Origin: JBBIQS01 sp037442205
Lineage (GTDB): Bacteria; Myxococcota; Myxococcia; Myxococcales; UBA5297
Direction of reading: 5' to 3'
Assembly: GCA_037442205.1 (NCBI GenBank)
Contig: JBBIQS010000029.1
Coordinates: 1 to 64,000, forward strand
DNA: 64,000 nucleotides
Made by a program: the position numbers and the translations under genes. Shown here piece by piece: positions 27,518-37,266 of this stretch. Position 1 is the first letter of the stretch. Every line of letters starts with the position of its first letter. The notes beneath the pieces were generated by a model. The model was given only the letters and a program-made list of their open reading frames with translations, was not told where the DNA came from and did not search any database.

Positions 27518-29603
27518 CCTCGTCGCGCAGCACGTCGGCCTGGCTGGCCAGGGCGTCGATGGCCCGCTCCAGCTCCTTCATCGACAGGTTCTGCTGGTCG
27601 ACCACGCCCTTGATCGACTCGACGGCCTTCATCACCTGCTCGCTGCCCTTGGTCTGCTCCTTCTGGGCGCGGTTGAGGTGGGCGACCATCTCGTTGATGT
27701 TCTCGATGGTGCGGGTGATCTGCTTGGACCCCCGCGACTGCTCCTGGCTGGAGCGCTCGACGTGCTTGGTCACCGAACGCATCTTCTCCGCCGACTTCAT
27801 CATCTGCTCGGAGCCCTTGGCCTGCTCGGCGGTGGCCTTGGCGATCTGCATCACCGTCTCGGCGATGCGGGTGATGGCATTGGTCACCTGCTTGGAGCCG
27901 CGCGCCTGCTCCACTGTGGCCCGGGCGATGGCCTTGACCATCTGCGTGGCCTTGCCCGAGCTCTCGTTGATCTTCTTGAGCGCCCCTTCGGCCTCGCCGC
28001 CCAGCCGCACTCCCTCGTCGACGTTCTTGACGCCGCGCTCCATGGCGGTGATGGCGTTCTTGCTCTCGTCCTGAACGCCCTGGATCAGCTGGGAGATCTC
28101 CTTGGTCGAGGCGCCGGTGCGCTCGGCCAGGTCCTTGATCTCGTCGGCCACCACCGCGAAGCCCTTGCCGTGCTCGCCGGCCTGGGCGGCGATGATCGCG
28201 GCGTTGAGAGCCAGCAGGTTGGTCTGCTCGGCGACGTCGTCGATGACGTTGAGGATGTTGCCGATGCTGCCGATCTTCTTGCCCAGGCTCTCGATGACCC
28301 GCGCCGCCTCCTTGCTGCTCTCCTTGATCTTGTCGATGCCGACCAGGGTCTTCTGCAGCGCCTTGGCCCCGGTGTCGGCGTCCTGGGAGACCTGCTCCGA
28401 CAGGCGGGCGGTCTCGTTGGCGTTGGTCTCCACCTGGCCGATCGAGATGTCCATCTCGTTCATCGACGAGCTGGTCTCCTCGGCGGTGGCCGACAGCTCC
28501 TCGATGTTGCGGGCCACCTGCTTGATGGAGAAGGTCATCTGCTCGATGGCGGTGGTGGTCTCCTCCACCGAGGCCGACAGGGTCTGGATGTTCTCCACCA
28601 CCTCGTCGTTGGTGGCCGCCATCTCCAGGATCGAGGAGCTGCTCTCCTCGGCCGACTGGGCCAGCACCTCGACGTTCTCGGCGATGCCCTTGAGGCTGGC
28701 GATCATCTGCTCCATCGACGAGGAGGTCTCGTCCACCGACTGCGCGGCGGTGGAGGCGCCCTTGGCCACGGTGTCGCCGGTGTGGCTGATCTGCTCGATG
28801 ACGTTGGCGATCCCCTCGGAGACGCCCTTCACCTTGGCCAGGGTGATCCGCAGGTTCTCGGCCGTCCGGTGGAGGGCCCCGCCCAGCTGGCCGAACTCGT
28901 CGCCGCCCTGCGCGCCCGGCTGCAGGGTCAGGTCGCAGTCGCTGATCCGCTTGGCCACGCTCATCATTCCGGCCAGCGGCCGCATGATGAACACGCGGCT
29001 GATCAGGAACAGCAGCACCAGGAAGACGACCAGGCCCACGATCGAGCCCATGAACATGGCCCGCTGGACGCTGGCCTTGACCTCGGTGACCCGCACGTCG
29101 CTCAGGATCACCAGCGCGTAGCCCAGCACCTGCTCGGCGCCGCCGCTGCTGCCCTCGATCAGGTCGATGCTCCGATCCTTGGCGGCCCGGGCCCACAGCA
29201 GCATCCCGCCGCCCAGCTCCAGCCCGTCGTTGCTCTGGGGAAAGCCGTGCTCGCGGAAGGTGCGCAGCGCCCCGCTCAGCTCGCGCGGGTCGGCCCCGGG
29301 GGTGACGGCGATCAAGGTCAGGTCGGGGCGCACCAGGGCCACGTAGCCCTCGCCCTCGGCGATCTGGGCCACCCGGGCGATGGCGCTGGCTCCGCTCTGC
29401 GGGTTGTTGAAGCTCTTGGACTCGCTCTCCGCCAGCGAGTGGGCGAGGTCGCTGCCGCGGGTGTTGAGGCTGCGGCGCAGCGACTCGTCGATGGTGGCGT
29501 TGATGAAGGCGAAGGTCGGCCCCATGGTCAGCAACAGCACCACGGTGAACGAGCCGAAGATGATGGTGCGCAGGCTGAAGCGGTGCAGCCAGCTCATGGG
29601 CAT
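27498..29603 (-). CDS. Methyl-accepting chemotaxis protein with extended coiled coil
   Basis: 701 residues. TM1 is at about 13-33, a Cache-like periplasmic sensor at 35-178, TM2 at 182-203 and HAMP at 204-255. The cytoplasmic hairpin tip is canonical: EQTNLLALNAAIIAAQAGEH (459-478) followed by GFAVVADEIKDLAERT. The arms are unusually long and regular. ETSSSMEQM-like blocks recur at 291, 319, 347 and 375, and EQARGSKQV-like blocks at 565, 593, 621 and 649, each with a 28-residue step. Signals should go to CheA/CheW, which are not in the window. A periplasmic binding protein gene precedes it by 64 bp. Confidence 0.95.
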   Translation of the reverse strand: MPMSWLHRFSLRTIIFGSFTVVLLLTMGPTFAFINATIDESLRRSLNTRGSDLAHSLAESESKSFNNPQSGASAIARVAQIAEGEGYVALVRPDLTLIAVTPGADPRELSGALRTFREHGFPQSNDGLELGGGMLLWARAAKDRSIDLIEGSSGGAEQVLGYALVILSDVRVTEVKASVQRAMFMGSIVGLVVFLVLLFLISRVFIMRPLAGMMSVAKRISDCDLTLQPGAQGGDEFGQLGGALHRTAENLRITLAKVKGVSEGIANVIEQISHTGDTVAKGASTAAQSVDETSSSMEQMIASLKGIAENVEVLAQSAEESSSSILEMAATNDEVVENIQTLSASVEETTTAIEQMTFSIKQVARNIEELSATAEETSSSMNEMDISIGQVETNANETARLSEQVSQDADTGAKALQKTLVGIDKIKESSKEAARVIESLGKKIGSIGNILNVIDDVAEQTNLLALNAAIIAAQAGEHGKGFAVVADEIKDLAERTGASTKEISQLIQGVQDESKNAITAMERGVKNVDEGVRLGGEAEGALKKINESSGKATQMVKAIARATVEQARGSKQVTNAITRIAETVMQIAKATAEQAKGSEQMMKSAEKMRSVTKHVERSSQEQSRGSKQITRTIENINEMVAHLNRAQKEQTKGSEQVMKAVESIKGVVDQQNLSMKELERAIDALASQADVLRDEVRRFRV

Positions 29604-29667
29604 GGCCTCGATGGCGCGGAGACGGGCGCCAGGATAGCAGAAGCCCCGCCGCCGCGAGGCCGGCCGC

Positions 29668-30582
29668 TCAGGGAATGGCGACCGCCGCCTTGAGAACCTC
29701 GGGCCCCACCGGGACCCCGAGCGACTGGGCGGTCGACAAGTTGATCACCAGGTTCCACTTCGGCTGGGCGGAGGCGATCTCGGCGGGCTTGCGCCCCTTG
29801 GCGAGCTCGAGCGCGATGCGGGCGGCCTCGCGGCCGGAGGCGGCGAAGTCCGGGGCCACCGCCGCCAGCGCCCCCTGGGTGACGAACTCGTCGGAGAAGG
29901 TCAGCAGCGGCAGCTTGCGCTCGAAGGCCGCCTCGAGCATCAGCCGGAAGGTGTTCTGGGTCACCACCGTCGAGTCGGCGAGCACCCAGAAGGCCTGGAC
30001 CTTGGGCAGGAGCTTGGAGAGCGCGTCGGGGAAGTCCTGGGCGGAGCTGGCCGGCTCGGCGAGCAGGGTCAAGGAGAGCTTCTGGGCGGCGGCCTGGGCG
30101 TCCTCAAGCAGGCCGGCCGAGCGCTGGGGATTGAAGACCACGCCGATCGAGCGGGCCTGCGGGAGCAGCCGCTTGAGCTCGCCCAGCTGGACCGCGGGCG
30201 GAATGTCGAGCGGGACGCCGATCAGCCGTGGCCCGTCGAGCCCCTGGCGCTTGGGGTCCATCACCATGCAGTAGACGATGGGCAGCTCCATGAGCTCCTG
30301 GGCGAGCTTGGCGGCCTTGACGCCCACCGCCAGCAGCATCGCCGGCCGCTCGGCGCGGATGCGCGCCAGCGCCTGGTCTCCCTCGAAGTCGAGGACGTGG
30401 ACCGAGACCGGGCCGTCGTAGGCCATCTTGAAGGCCGACAGGGCGCGCTGGTAGGGAGCGGTGTTCTTGGCGACCAGCGCGCTCACCAGCGGGCGCGGGC
30501 TCGCCTCGGCGGAGGCCGCGAAGGCGCACAGGATCGACAGTGAGGCAAGCAATCGGCCCCCCGGTCGATGGTGCGCGAGCAT
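29668..30582 (-). CDS. ABC-type periplasmic substrate-binding protein
   Basis: 304 residues. Signal peptide (LLASLSILCAFAASAEA) followed by the two-lobed fold of the TrpX-like substrate-binding family (ABC_sub_bind): RIRAERPAMLLAVGVKAA near 74, SIGVVFNPQRSAGL near 144 and LPLLTFSDEFVTQGA near 222, the last typical of the hinge. No permease or ATPase gene is nearby. The chemoreceptor gene follows after 64 bp, so the binding protein probably presents a ligand to the receptor rather than to a transporter (inference). Confidence 0.87.
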   Translation of the reverse strand: MLAHHRPGGRLLASLSILCAFAASAEASPRPLVSALVAKNTAPYQRALSAFKMAYDGPVSVHVLDFEGDQALARIRAERPAMLLAVGVKAAKLAQELMELPIVYCMVMDPKRQGLDGPRLIGVPLDIPPAVQLGELKRLLPQARSIGVVFNPQRSAGLLEDAQAAAQKLSLTLLAEPASSAQDFPDALSKLLPKVQAFWVLADSTVVTQNTFRLMLEAAFERKLPLLTFSDEFVTQGALAAVAPDFAASGREAARIALELAKGRKPAEIASAQPKWNLVINLSTAQSLGVPVGPEVLKAAVAIP

Positions 30583-30714
30583 GGGTGTTGAATCTCCGAC
30601 GAAAAGGCGGCCATCTTAAAAGTCGCCCGCCCGAAGGGTCAAGGAAGGGGCGAGCGTCCGATGGCGCGCCGCGGCGAACAGCAAGCGCGGCGGCGAGCCA
30701 TCGGCGGGTGCGCG

Positions 30715-33700
30715 CTACAGGCCACCGCCCGGAACGGCAATCTCGGTCAGGTTCTCGGGGATTCGGACCTCGATCCGCTGCTCCGGTTCGGCGCTGACGA
30801 CCACCGGCTGTCGGAAGAGCCTCATCGCCTTGCGCCCGCCGGGCTCGACTCCGAACAGCGTGTAGCTGCCGGCCGGGACGTGCTGGAACTCGGTGTCCTG
30901 CGGCCCGGGCTCGCCGGGGAAGCCCGCGGACCAGGACTCGCGCATGTCCTCCGGCTTGGCCGGCATCGGCACGTCTCCCGGGAGCAGGACGAAGAACATC
31001 CTCCTATCCCCGGGGTTGCGCAGCATGAGGTGGGCTCCGCCGCTGAGCGGGGCCAACTCGACGCGCACCTCCCCTTCCTCCGGGACCTCGACCGCCTTCG
31101 GCATGAACCGCGGTCGGCTGCCTGCCGCGCCCGGCATCATGACGCGGGCGAGGACCCACCCGCGGCCCGACGGCAGTCCAGCGACCATGAATGTGCCGTC
31201 GGCGCCCGCCTCCGCCGTCTGCGTCGCCTCGCCGACTCTCACCATGAGGCTCGCCGGGATCGGCTTCCCCGCCCCGTCGGTCACCCGGCCCGCCACCGCG
31301 CCCCCCTTGCGCATCCGGATGACGATGCCGTCGTCGGTGGGAGCCAGCGGCTGCCAGGCGAGCCGATGGCCTGGGTGTTGTGCGAACACGGTCAGGCTGC
31401 GTCGATTGTCGACCCGCGGCAGCGCGAAGCTGCCGTCGGCCCCGGAGCGCACCGCGCCGGCTTCGATTGCCAGGTAGGTGTGCTCGGGATGCTTGGGCTC
31501 CTCATCGCCCACGTCGACCAGGGCGCCCTCGACCGGCGCTCCGGTCTTGGCATCGAGGACAGTGCCGCGCAGGGTGCGGCCGCCCACCAGGACGATGTCC
31601 CCGGCCTCGATGTCCTGCTTGCTTTCGGGGAACTTGCGAGAGATCGGAGCCAGCCCTTCGGCCTCCACCAGCAGCTCGACCGAGCCCTCGCGCGCATAGA
31701 AGAGCTCGGCGAAGCGGCCATCGTCGGTGTGGAGCTCCCGGCGGTTGAGCTTGAAGTGCTTCACCGGCGAGCCGTCCTCCAGCACCACGCGGCCGCGGAT
31801 CTTGGGCTGGACAGACATGACCAGCTTCACGCCCTCGTCGCCGGCCTTGGCCTCGACCTCGTCGGAGGTCGTCATTCCCTCCTTGTGCGCGATGAGCCGG
31901 TAGCTCCCCGCGGCAAGGTAGTCGATGGCGAAGGAGCCATCGGCCTGGGACATCGCCGAACCCGGCATCGGGACCTCTGCCCCTTCGAGGATCGCTTTCT
32001 TGTCGAGGCGGTCGCGGTCCGGCATCGCGCGGACCATGACCTCGGCGACCGGAGAACCATCCGAGCCGGTCACTGTGCCGCGAATTGATAGTCCGACCGG
32101 GAACTTGAGGCGCACCGTCGCCGGCGCGCCCTTGTGCACCACCGTCTCCGCGCGGGCGAGCCGGAAGCTCCCGCCCTTGCGAGGATCGCGAGCCAGCCGT
32201 GCCACGACGTGATGGCGCCCCGCCTCCAAGCCCCTGATGCGGAAGGTGCCATCCGGACCGCTGGTCGCGTCTCTCCACCCGTCGCCTCGCTCGTCCCGGC
32301 GGAAGCCGTCCGCCTTCTCCTCGGCCTTGCTCGGGCCCGCTGACACTTTCACGCCCGCCTGCGGCCGCTCGGCCTCGTCCACGACGATCCCTTCGATTTC
32401 CAGCCCGCGCTCCAGCGTCACGCGGCTGTCGGAGCTCGGCGCCGAAACCTTGTGGCGCGCGACCAGGAAGTCCTTGTGATTGACGGCCAACTCGTACGAG
32501 CCGGGCAGCAGGCCGTCGATTTCGAAGGTGCCGTCTCCGTGCGTCCTGGCACTGGAGCTCCGATGAGGGTTCTCGCCGATTTCGTCGGCGCGATTGCCGT
32601 TCGGTTCGCTGGCCCCGACCCACGCTCCCTCGACTGGCTTTCCGTCGGGATCGACCACGGTACCGCGCACCAGCGCCGCCGGCTCCAGGGTGAAGTCGGC
32701 ATTGGCGCTCCCGCTGCGCAGCACCTCGACCTCGCGCGAAGAGGGAGCGAGGAACTTCTCAGCGCTGACGTGGATCCGGTACTTGCCGGGCGCGAGAGGT
32801 CCGACCCGAAATCGGCCATCGCTCCCGCTCTTGCCGGTCACCCGTTGGTACGAGTGTTCCTCCATCGAGCGCGCGGTGATCTCGGCGTCGTTGATGGGCT
32901 TCCCGGCGCCCAGCACCAGGCCGACCACCTCTCCGCCTGTCTCGATGCGCAGCTCGAGGTCCAGCACGTCCTTTCCCGGCTCGATCCGCACCTCGCGCCG
33001 GGCGTAGCTCAGCCCCTCGCTGGCGGTCAACTCGTACTCCAGCGGGCGCAGGCCGTCGAAGCTGAACCGCCCTTGCTCGTCGGTCTCGATCTTCAGCTTG
33101 CGATGGCCGCCCTCGCAGCGCACCAGCGCGCCCTTCACCGGCTGCTCCTCGCGCAGCACCCGGCCCGTCAGCCGGCGCGGGGTGTTGAGCTGGAGGTCGT
33201 TGAGATTGCCGTCGGCGTCGACGCTCTCCTCGGCGGGCAGGAAGCCGGCCTTGGAGGCGACGACCCGGTGCTTGCCCATCGGCACCGGCCCGATGGTGAA
33301 GCTGCCGTCGGCGCCCGAGGCGGCGTCGAAGAACCGGCTGTGCTCGGCGAAGATCGCGGTCACCGCGGCGTTGGCCACCGGCTTCTTGTCGTCGTCGACC
33401 GCCTTGCCGTGCAGCATCATCCCGGCGTCGACCCTCACCTCGACGTTCTCGCTGCCGGCGCTGACTCCGCGCTTCACCCCGATCTGCGCGCCCGGCTTCT
33501 CCGCCCAGAGGGCGAAGACGCCGGCCTCGATTCCCTCGATGGCGAAGGTCCCGTCGGCGCCGCTGGTGGCCCGGGCGATGGGAGGGGCCTCGCCACGCCG
33601 CTCGAGCACCAGCTCGACCATCTGCGCCGCCGCCTGGGGGCAGCCGCACTCCAAGAGCTTGCGGCCGCACTTGTTGTCGCAGCCGCAGACCAGCTCGGAG

Positions 33701-33978
33701 AGGACCTCGTCTCCGCCGTCGGCAGTGGCGACCACGATCGCCCCGGCCACCGGACCTTGCGCCCCCGCCACCGTCCCGCGGATGGTCAGCGTGCCCTTGG
33801 GCGGAGGCAGCGGCGCCTCGAGCAGGCTGTTGATCGGCGTCCGCACCGCCTCCGAGCGCGCCGCCGAGGCCGAGGCCCTGCCGCCCTCCTCCGGCGGCGA
33901 ATCCGACGGGCCGAGCCACAGCCAGAGCGCGGCACCGACCAGCGCCAGCAACGAGATGACCGCGAAGACCTTTTTCAC
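30715..33978 (-). CDS. Giant chain of carboxypeptidase-regulatory-like domains
   Basis: 1087 residues from a GTG with GGGAGA upstream. One N-terminal membrane anchor (VFAVISLLALVGAALWLWL) is followed by about nine or ten beta-sandwich repeats. Each is marked by a turn such as SGADGTFAIEGIEAG, SGADGSFTIGPVPMG or HGDGTFEIDGLLPG. Within the first repeat a cysteine cluster C-x-C-x3-C-x6-C-x-C (98-113) is inserted. There is no peptidase motif, so it is structural or adhesive in the periplasm or at the surface. Such chains are common in Myxococcota. A promoter candidate lies upstream. Confidence 0.85.
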   Translation of the reverse strand: MKKVFAVISLLALVGAALWLWLGPSDSPPEEGGRASASAARSEAVRTPINSLLEAPLPPPKGTLTIRGTVAGAQGPVAGAIVVATADGGDEVLSELVCGCDNKCGRKLLECGCPQAAAQMVELVLERRGEAPPIARATSGADGTFAIEGIEAGVFALWAEKPGAQIGVKRGVSAGSENVEVRVDAGMMLHGKAVDDDKKPVANAAVTAIFAEHSRFFDAASGADGSFTIGPVPMGKHRVVASKAGFLPAEESVDADGNLNDLQLNTPRRLTGRVLREEQPVKGALVRCEGGHRKLKIETDEQGRFSFDGLRPLEYELTASEGLSYARREVRIEPGKDVLDLELRIETGGEVVGLVLGAGKPINDAEITARSMEEHSYQRVTGKSGSDGRFRVGPLAPGKYRIHVSAEKFLAPSSREVEVLRSGSANADFTLEPAALVRGTVVDPDGKPVEGAWVGASEPNGNRADEIGENPHRSSSARTHGDGTFEIDGLLPGSYELAVNHKDFLVARHKVSAPSSDSRVTLERGLEIEGIVVDEAERPQAGVKVSAGPSKAEEKADGFRRDERGDGWRDATSGPDGTFRIRGLEAGRHHVVARLARDPRKGGSFRLARAETVVHKGAPATVRLKFPVGLSIRGTVTGSDGSPVAEVMVRAMPDRDRLDKKAILEGAEVPMPGSAMSQADGSFAIDYLAAGSYRLIAHKEGMTTSDEVEAKAGDEGVKLVMSVQPKIRGRVVLEDGSPVKHFKLNRRELHTDDGRFAELFYAREGSVELLVEAEGLAPISRKFPESKQDIEAGDIVLVGGRTLRGTVLDAKTGAPVEGALVDVGDEEPKHPEHTYLAIEAGAVRSGADGSFALPRVDNRRSLTVFAQHPGHRLAWQPLAPTDDGIVIRMRKGGAVAGRVTDGAGKPIPASLMVRVGEATQTAEAGADGTFMVAGLPSGRGWVLARVMMPGAAGSRPRFMPKAVEVPEEGEVRVELAPLSGGAHLMLRNPGDRRMFFVLLPGDVPMPAKPEDMRESWSAGFPGEPGPQDTEFQHVPAGSYTLFGVEPGGRKAMRLFRQPVVVSAEPEQRIEVRIPENLTEIAVPGGGL

Positions 33979-34125
33979 GACTCTCTCCCGGCGCGCAGAG
34001 CGCGCTCCCCAGCATCCCGTCAGACAGCACGGGCAATCCCCGGTTCCGTCTCCGGGAATTGGAGCCAACATGCTTACATCGTTGTCGAAGGAACCCCTCC
34101 CTCGACCGAAACGACAATAGCAGCG

Positions 34126-34153
34126 CTTATCGCCCGATCCCGAGTGGGGTCAA
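34126..34153 (-). promoter_or_regulatory. Candidate promoter of the 1087-residue repeat protein gene
   Basis: Minus strand TTGACC (34153-34148), 16-base spacer, GATAAG (34131-34126), giving a leader of about 140 bases before the GTG at 33978. Confidence 0.45.
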
Positions 34154-34188
34154 GAGCGCCCAGCGAAAGTCCCCTCTGACTTCGCGAG

Positions 34189-37100
34189 TTACTGGTTGTC
34201 GTAGAGCCCCTGCATACGCGGATCGACCTGGCCCGGCGCCAGCTCCTCTTCCTTGGGCTCGGTGCCGTTGACGAAGGGCTCCTTGACGGAGTTCTTCGCT
34301 TTTTCGGCGGTGCGCTTGCCGGTGTCCAGGTCGATGTACGCCCAGACGATATCCGCGCCCGGCGGCGGGTCGTCGAAGTCCGGCTGCGGCCGATCGGCCA
34401 GCGCCGACTTCATGTAGTCGACCCAGATCGGCAGCGAGGCGCGGCCGCCGGTCTCGTACTTGCCCAGCGGGTGCTCGTAGCGGTCGTAGCCCAGCCAGAC
34501 CCCGGTCACCAGGTCGTGGGTGAAGCCCATGAACCAGGTGTCGAAGCTGTCGTTGGTGGTCCCGGTCTTGCCCGCCGCCGGCTTGCCCAGCCGCTGCGCC
34601 GGGGCGCCGGTGCCGTGGAGCACCACCTCGCGCATCAGGTGGTCGATGATGAAGGCCGTCTCCGGCTTCATCACCTGCTCCGGCTTGTCGAACAGCTTGG
34701 AGTAGCCGGCCGCCACCCGCTCCTCGAAGGTGGCGAACTCGTCGTCCACCGCGGTGTGGTCCTCCAGGGTGCGCCCGAAGCGGTCCTCGACCTTGCGGAC
34801 GTAGGTTCCCTTGAAGCGCTTCCCGAAGCGGTTCATGGTCGCGTAGACGTTGACCAGCTCGGCCAGGTGGACGCAGCTGCCGCCCAGGGCCATCGACAGG
34901 TCCTCGTTGATCGCCGTGCTGATCCCCAGGTTGTGGGCCCACTCGGCGGCTTCCTTGACCCCCACCGCGTGCAGGGTCTTCACCGCCGGCACGTTCATCG
35001 AGTTGACCAGGGCGGTGCGCAGCAGCACGTCGCCCTTGAAGTCCTCGCCGAAGTTGGCCGGCTTCCAGCGCAGCTGGTTGTCGGGGTCGTCGAAGACCAC
35101 CGGGGCGTCCACCAGCAGGTGGTTGACCGGCCACTCCAGCTGCTCCAGCGCCGCCGAGTAGATCAGCGGCTTGAACGAGCTGCCCGGCTGGCGGCAGGCC
35201 TGGTATGCGCGGTTGAACTCGCTGGCGTCGAAGTCGTAGCCGCCGATCATCGCGGTGACGTAGCCGCGCTGCGGGTCGACCGAGACGATGGCCCCCTGCA
35301 GCATCGGCTCCTGCTCCAGGGTCAGGAACGGGCCGTCCTGGGGCAACAGCTTGAGGAGCTTGAGGCCGGTCTCGTCCTCGGCCTCCTTCTCCAGATCAGA
35401 CCGCGGGACGGCGCGCACCAGGATGACGTCGCCCACCTTGAGCGCCTGCTTGACGTGGGTGATCAGCGAAGCCAGGTAGTACTTCTCCGGGTTGGGCTCG
35501 CGGGCCCAGCGCATCCCCAGGATCGGCAGCTTGGCCTTCTGGCCGCCGATGTTGACCTCGGCGTAGTTGTCCTCGACTTGGATGCGCTCGACGTAGCCGA
35601 CGTAGAAGCGGCCCTCGGTGAGCTTGTGGTCGCCGAGCCTGGCGGCGATCCTCTTCTCGAAGGCGGCCTTCTCGGCGTCGGTCTTGAGCTGGGCCTGGGG
35701 ACCGGTGAAGCCCTGGCGCTTGTCGACGCGGATCAGGCCGTCGAGCATCGCCACCTGGGCGGCGCGCTGGTTCTCGGCGTTCATCGCCGTGTAGACCTTG
35801 AGGCCGTCCTTGAGCAGCCGCTCGTTGCCGTAGCGGCTGACGATGTCGCGGCGCACCTGCTCGGTGAAGAACGGCGCCAGCTCGTGGAAGACGTCCTCCA
35901 CCGGGTAGACCTTGGGATCCTCGGCCTCGGCCGCCTTGCGCTCGGCCTCGCTGATCATCCCCTCCTCGAACATGCGCCGCAGCACGTAGTGGCGGCGCTT
36001 CTTGGCCGCCTCGGGATGGGCGAAAGGCGAGAAAGCGCTCGGGGCCTGGGGCAAACCGGCGAGCATCGAGATCTCGCCCAGCGAAAGGTCGCGCACGTCC
36101 TTGCGGAAGTAGTTCTCCGCCGCCGACTGCACGCCGTAGCTGTGGTGCCCGAGGTAGACGTTGTTCAGGTAGAGATAGAGGATCTCTTCCTTGGTGAGCG
36201 ACTTCTCCAGTCGCAGCGCCAGGATCAGCTCGCGGGCCTTGCGGCGCAGGGTCTTCTCGGTGGCGCGGGCGTGGGCCTCGGCCTTCATCTGGGCGTGGAC
36301 CCGCAGCATCTCCAGCCGCATCCGCTCCGGGTCGTCGGCCAGGGTCTTGCCTGTGAGCCGCTGCAGCGCCAGCGCGTGGATGCCGGCCTCGTCGCCCTTG
36401 GCCGGCAGCGGGGCCGCCTTGGGGGCCTCTTTGTCGGCCTTGGCGGCCTTGGTCTCCTTGAGGTCCTTCTGATCCTTGGCGCCGGCCTTGGCTTCCTTGG
36501 GCTGGACGGCAGGCTTGGCCTCGCCGCTCTTGTCCTTCTTGTCGTCGTCGAAGCCCAGCTTCTCCTCGAGGCGGGCGCGGGAGGCGGAGTCGATCTCGGC
36601 GCGGATGCGGGCCTCTTCGGCCTTGACCATCTCCGGGTCGCTGGCCAGCGACTTGGTGGAGAGGCGGCGGCGCGCCTCGGCGCGCACGTCCTCGTCGCCG
36701 ATCTTGGAGAGCTCGACCGAGACCAGCACCGCCTTGGCCGCCTGCTGGGTCAGCGTGGAGCCGCCCTGGACCTTGTGCCGCTGCACGTAGGTCTTGAAGG
36801 CGGCGCGCACCGTGCCTACCGGGTCGAAGCCCGGGTGATCGAAGAAGCGCTCGTCCTCCGCGGCGATGAAGGCCTGGACCAGCTTCTTGGGGATCTTCTC
36901 GTAGGGGATGACCTTGCGCCGCTCGTCGTAGAACTCGCCGCTGAGGGCGCGGTCGTCGCTCCAGAACTCGGAGAGCACCGGCGGGCGGTAGTCCTTGACG
37001 GTGGGCAGCGCCGGCAGCCCGGCGGAGAACTTCACGTAGCCCACCGAGACCACGATCACCCCGGCGACGATCGCCAGGCCCAGCAGCAGTCCGAAGCCGA

Positions 37101-37266
37101 GCAGCAGCCGGCGGAAGATGCTCGGGGGCGGAGGCAGGTCGAGCACCAGGGTGGTGCGGCGCTTGCGCGGCTCGCCGGAAGCGCCTTCCGCGCCGGGCTC
37201 CGCCGGCGGCGGAGAGGGCGGAGTGCTCGAATCAGGGGGCGGCTGAGGAGGGATCTCTTCGGACAT
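34189..37266 (-). CDS. mrcA: Penicillin-binding protein 1A with inserted region in the glycosyltransferase domain
   Basis: 1025 residues, a bifunctional peptidoglycan synthase. Cytoplasmic Pro-rich tail, TM at about 53-77, then GT51 with catalytic Glu in EDERFFDHPGFDPVG (near 137) and GGSTLTQQAAK (168-178). Normally the next GT51 block follows at once. Here residues 184-336 are an insertion, rich in Lys/Ala/Glu, before EKTLRRKARELILAL. An OB-like domain spans about 545-650. The transpeptidase has SSFK with Ser696, SMN at 756 and KTG at 900. Both catalytic centres look intact. Confidence 0.95.
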   Translation of the reverse strand: MSEEIPPQPPPDSSTPPSPPPAEPGAEGASGEPRKRRTTLVLDLPPPPSIFRRLLLGFGLLLGLAIVAGVIVVSVGYVKFSAGLPALPTVKDYRPPVLSEFWSDDRALSGEFYDERRKVIPYEKIPKKLVQAFIAAEDERFFDHPGFDPVGTVRAAFKTYVQRHKVQGGSTLTQQAAKAVLVSVELSKIGDEDVRAEARRRLSTKSLASDPEMVKAEEARIRAEIDSASRARLEEKLGFDDDKKDKSGEAKPAVQPKEAKAGAKDQKDLKETKAAKADKEAPKAAPLPAKGDEAGIHALALQRLTGKTLADDPERMRLEMLRVHAQMKAEAHARATEKTLRRKARELILALRLEKSLTKEEILYLYLNNVYLGHHSYGVQSAAENYFRKDVRDLSLGEISMLAGLPQAPSAFSPFAHPEAAKKRRHYVLRRMFEEGMISEAERKAAEAEDPKVYPVEDVFHELAPFFTEQVRRDIVSRYGNERLLKDGLKVYTAMNAENQRAAQVAMLDGLIRVDKRQGFTGPQAQLKTDAEKAAFEKRIAARLGDHKLTEGRFYVGYVERIQVEDNYAEVNIGGQKAKLPILGMRWAREPNPEKYYLASLITHVKQALKVGDVILVRAVPRSDLEKEAEDETGLKLLKLLPQDGPFLTLEQEPMLQGAIVSVDPQRGYVTAMIGGYDFDASEFNRAYQACRQPGSSFKPLIYSAALEQLEWPVNHLLVDAPVVFDDPDNQLRWKPANFGEDFKGDVLLRTALVNSMNVPAVKTLHAVGVKEAAEWAHNLGISTAINEDLSMALGGSCVHLAELVNVYATMNRFGKRFKGTYVRKVEDRFGRTLEDHTAVDDEFATFEERVAAGYSKLFDKPEQVMKPETAFIIDHLMREVVLHGTGAPAQRLGKPAAGKTGTTNDSFDTWFMGFTHDLVTGVWLGYDRYEHPLGKYETGGRASLPIWVDYMKSALADRPQPDFDDPPPGADIVWAYIDLDTGKRTAEKAKNSVKEPFVNGTEPKEEELAPGQVDPRMQGLYDNQ

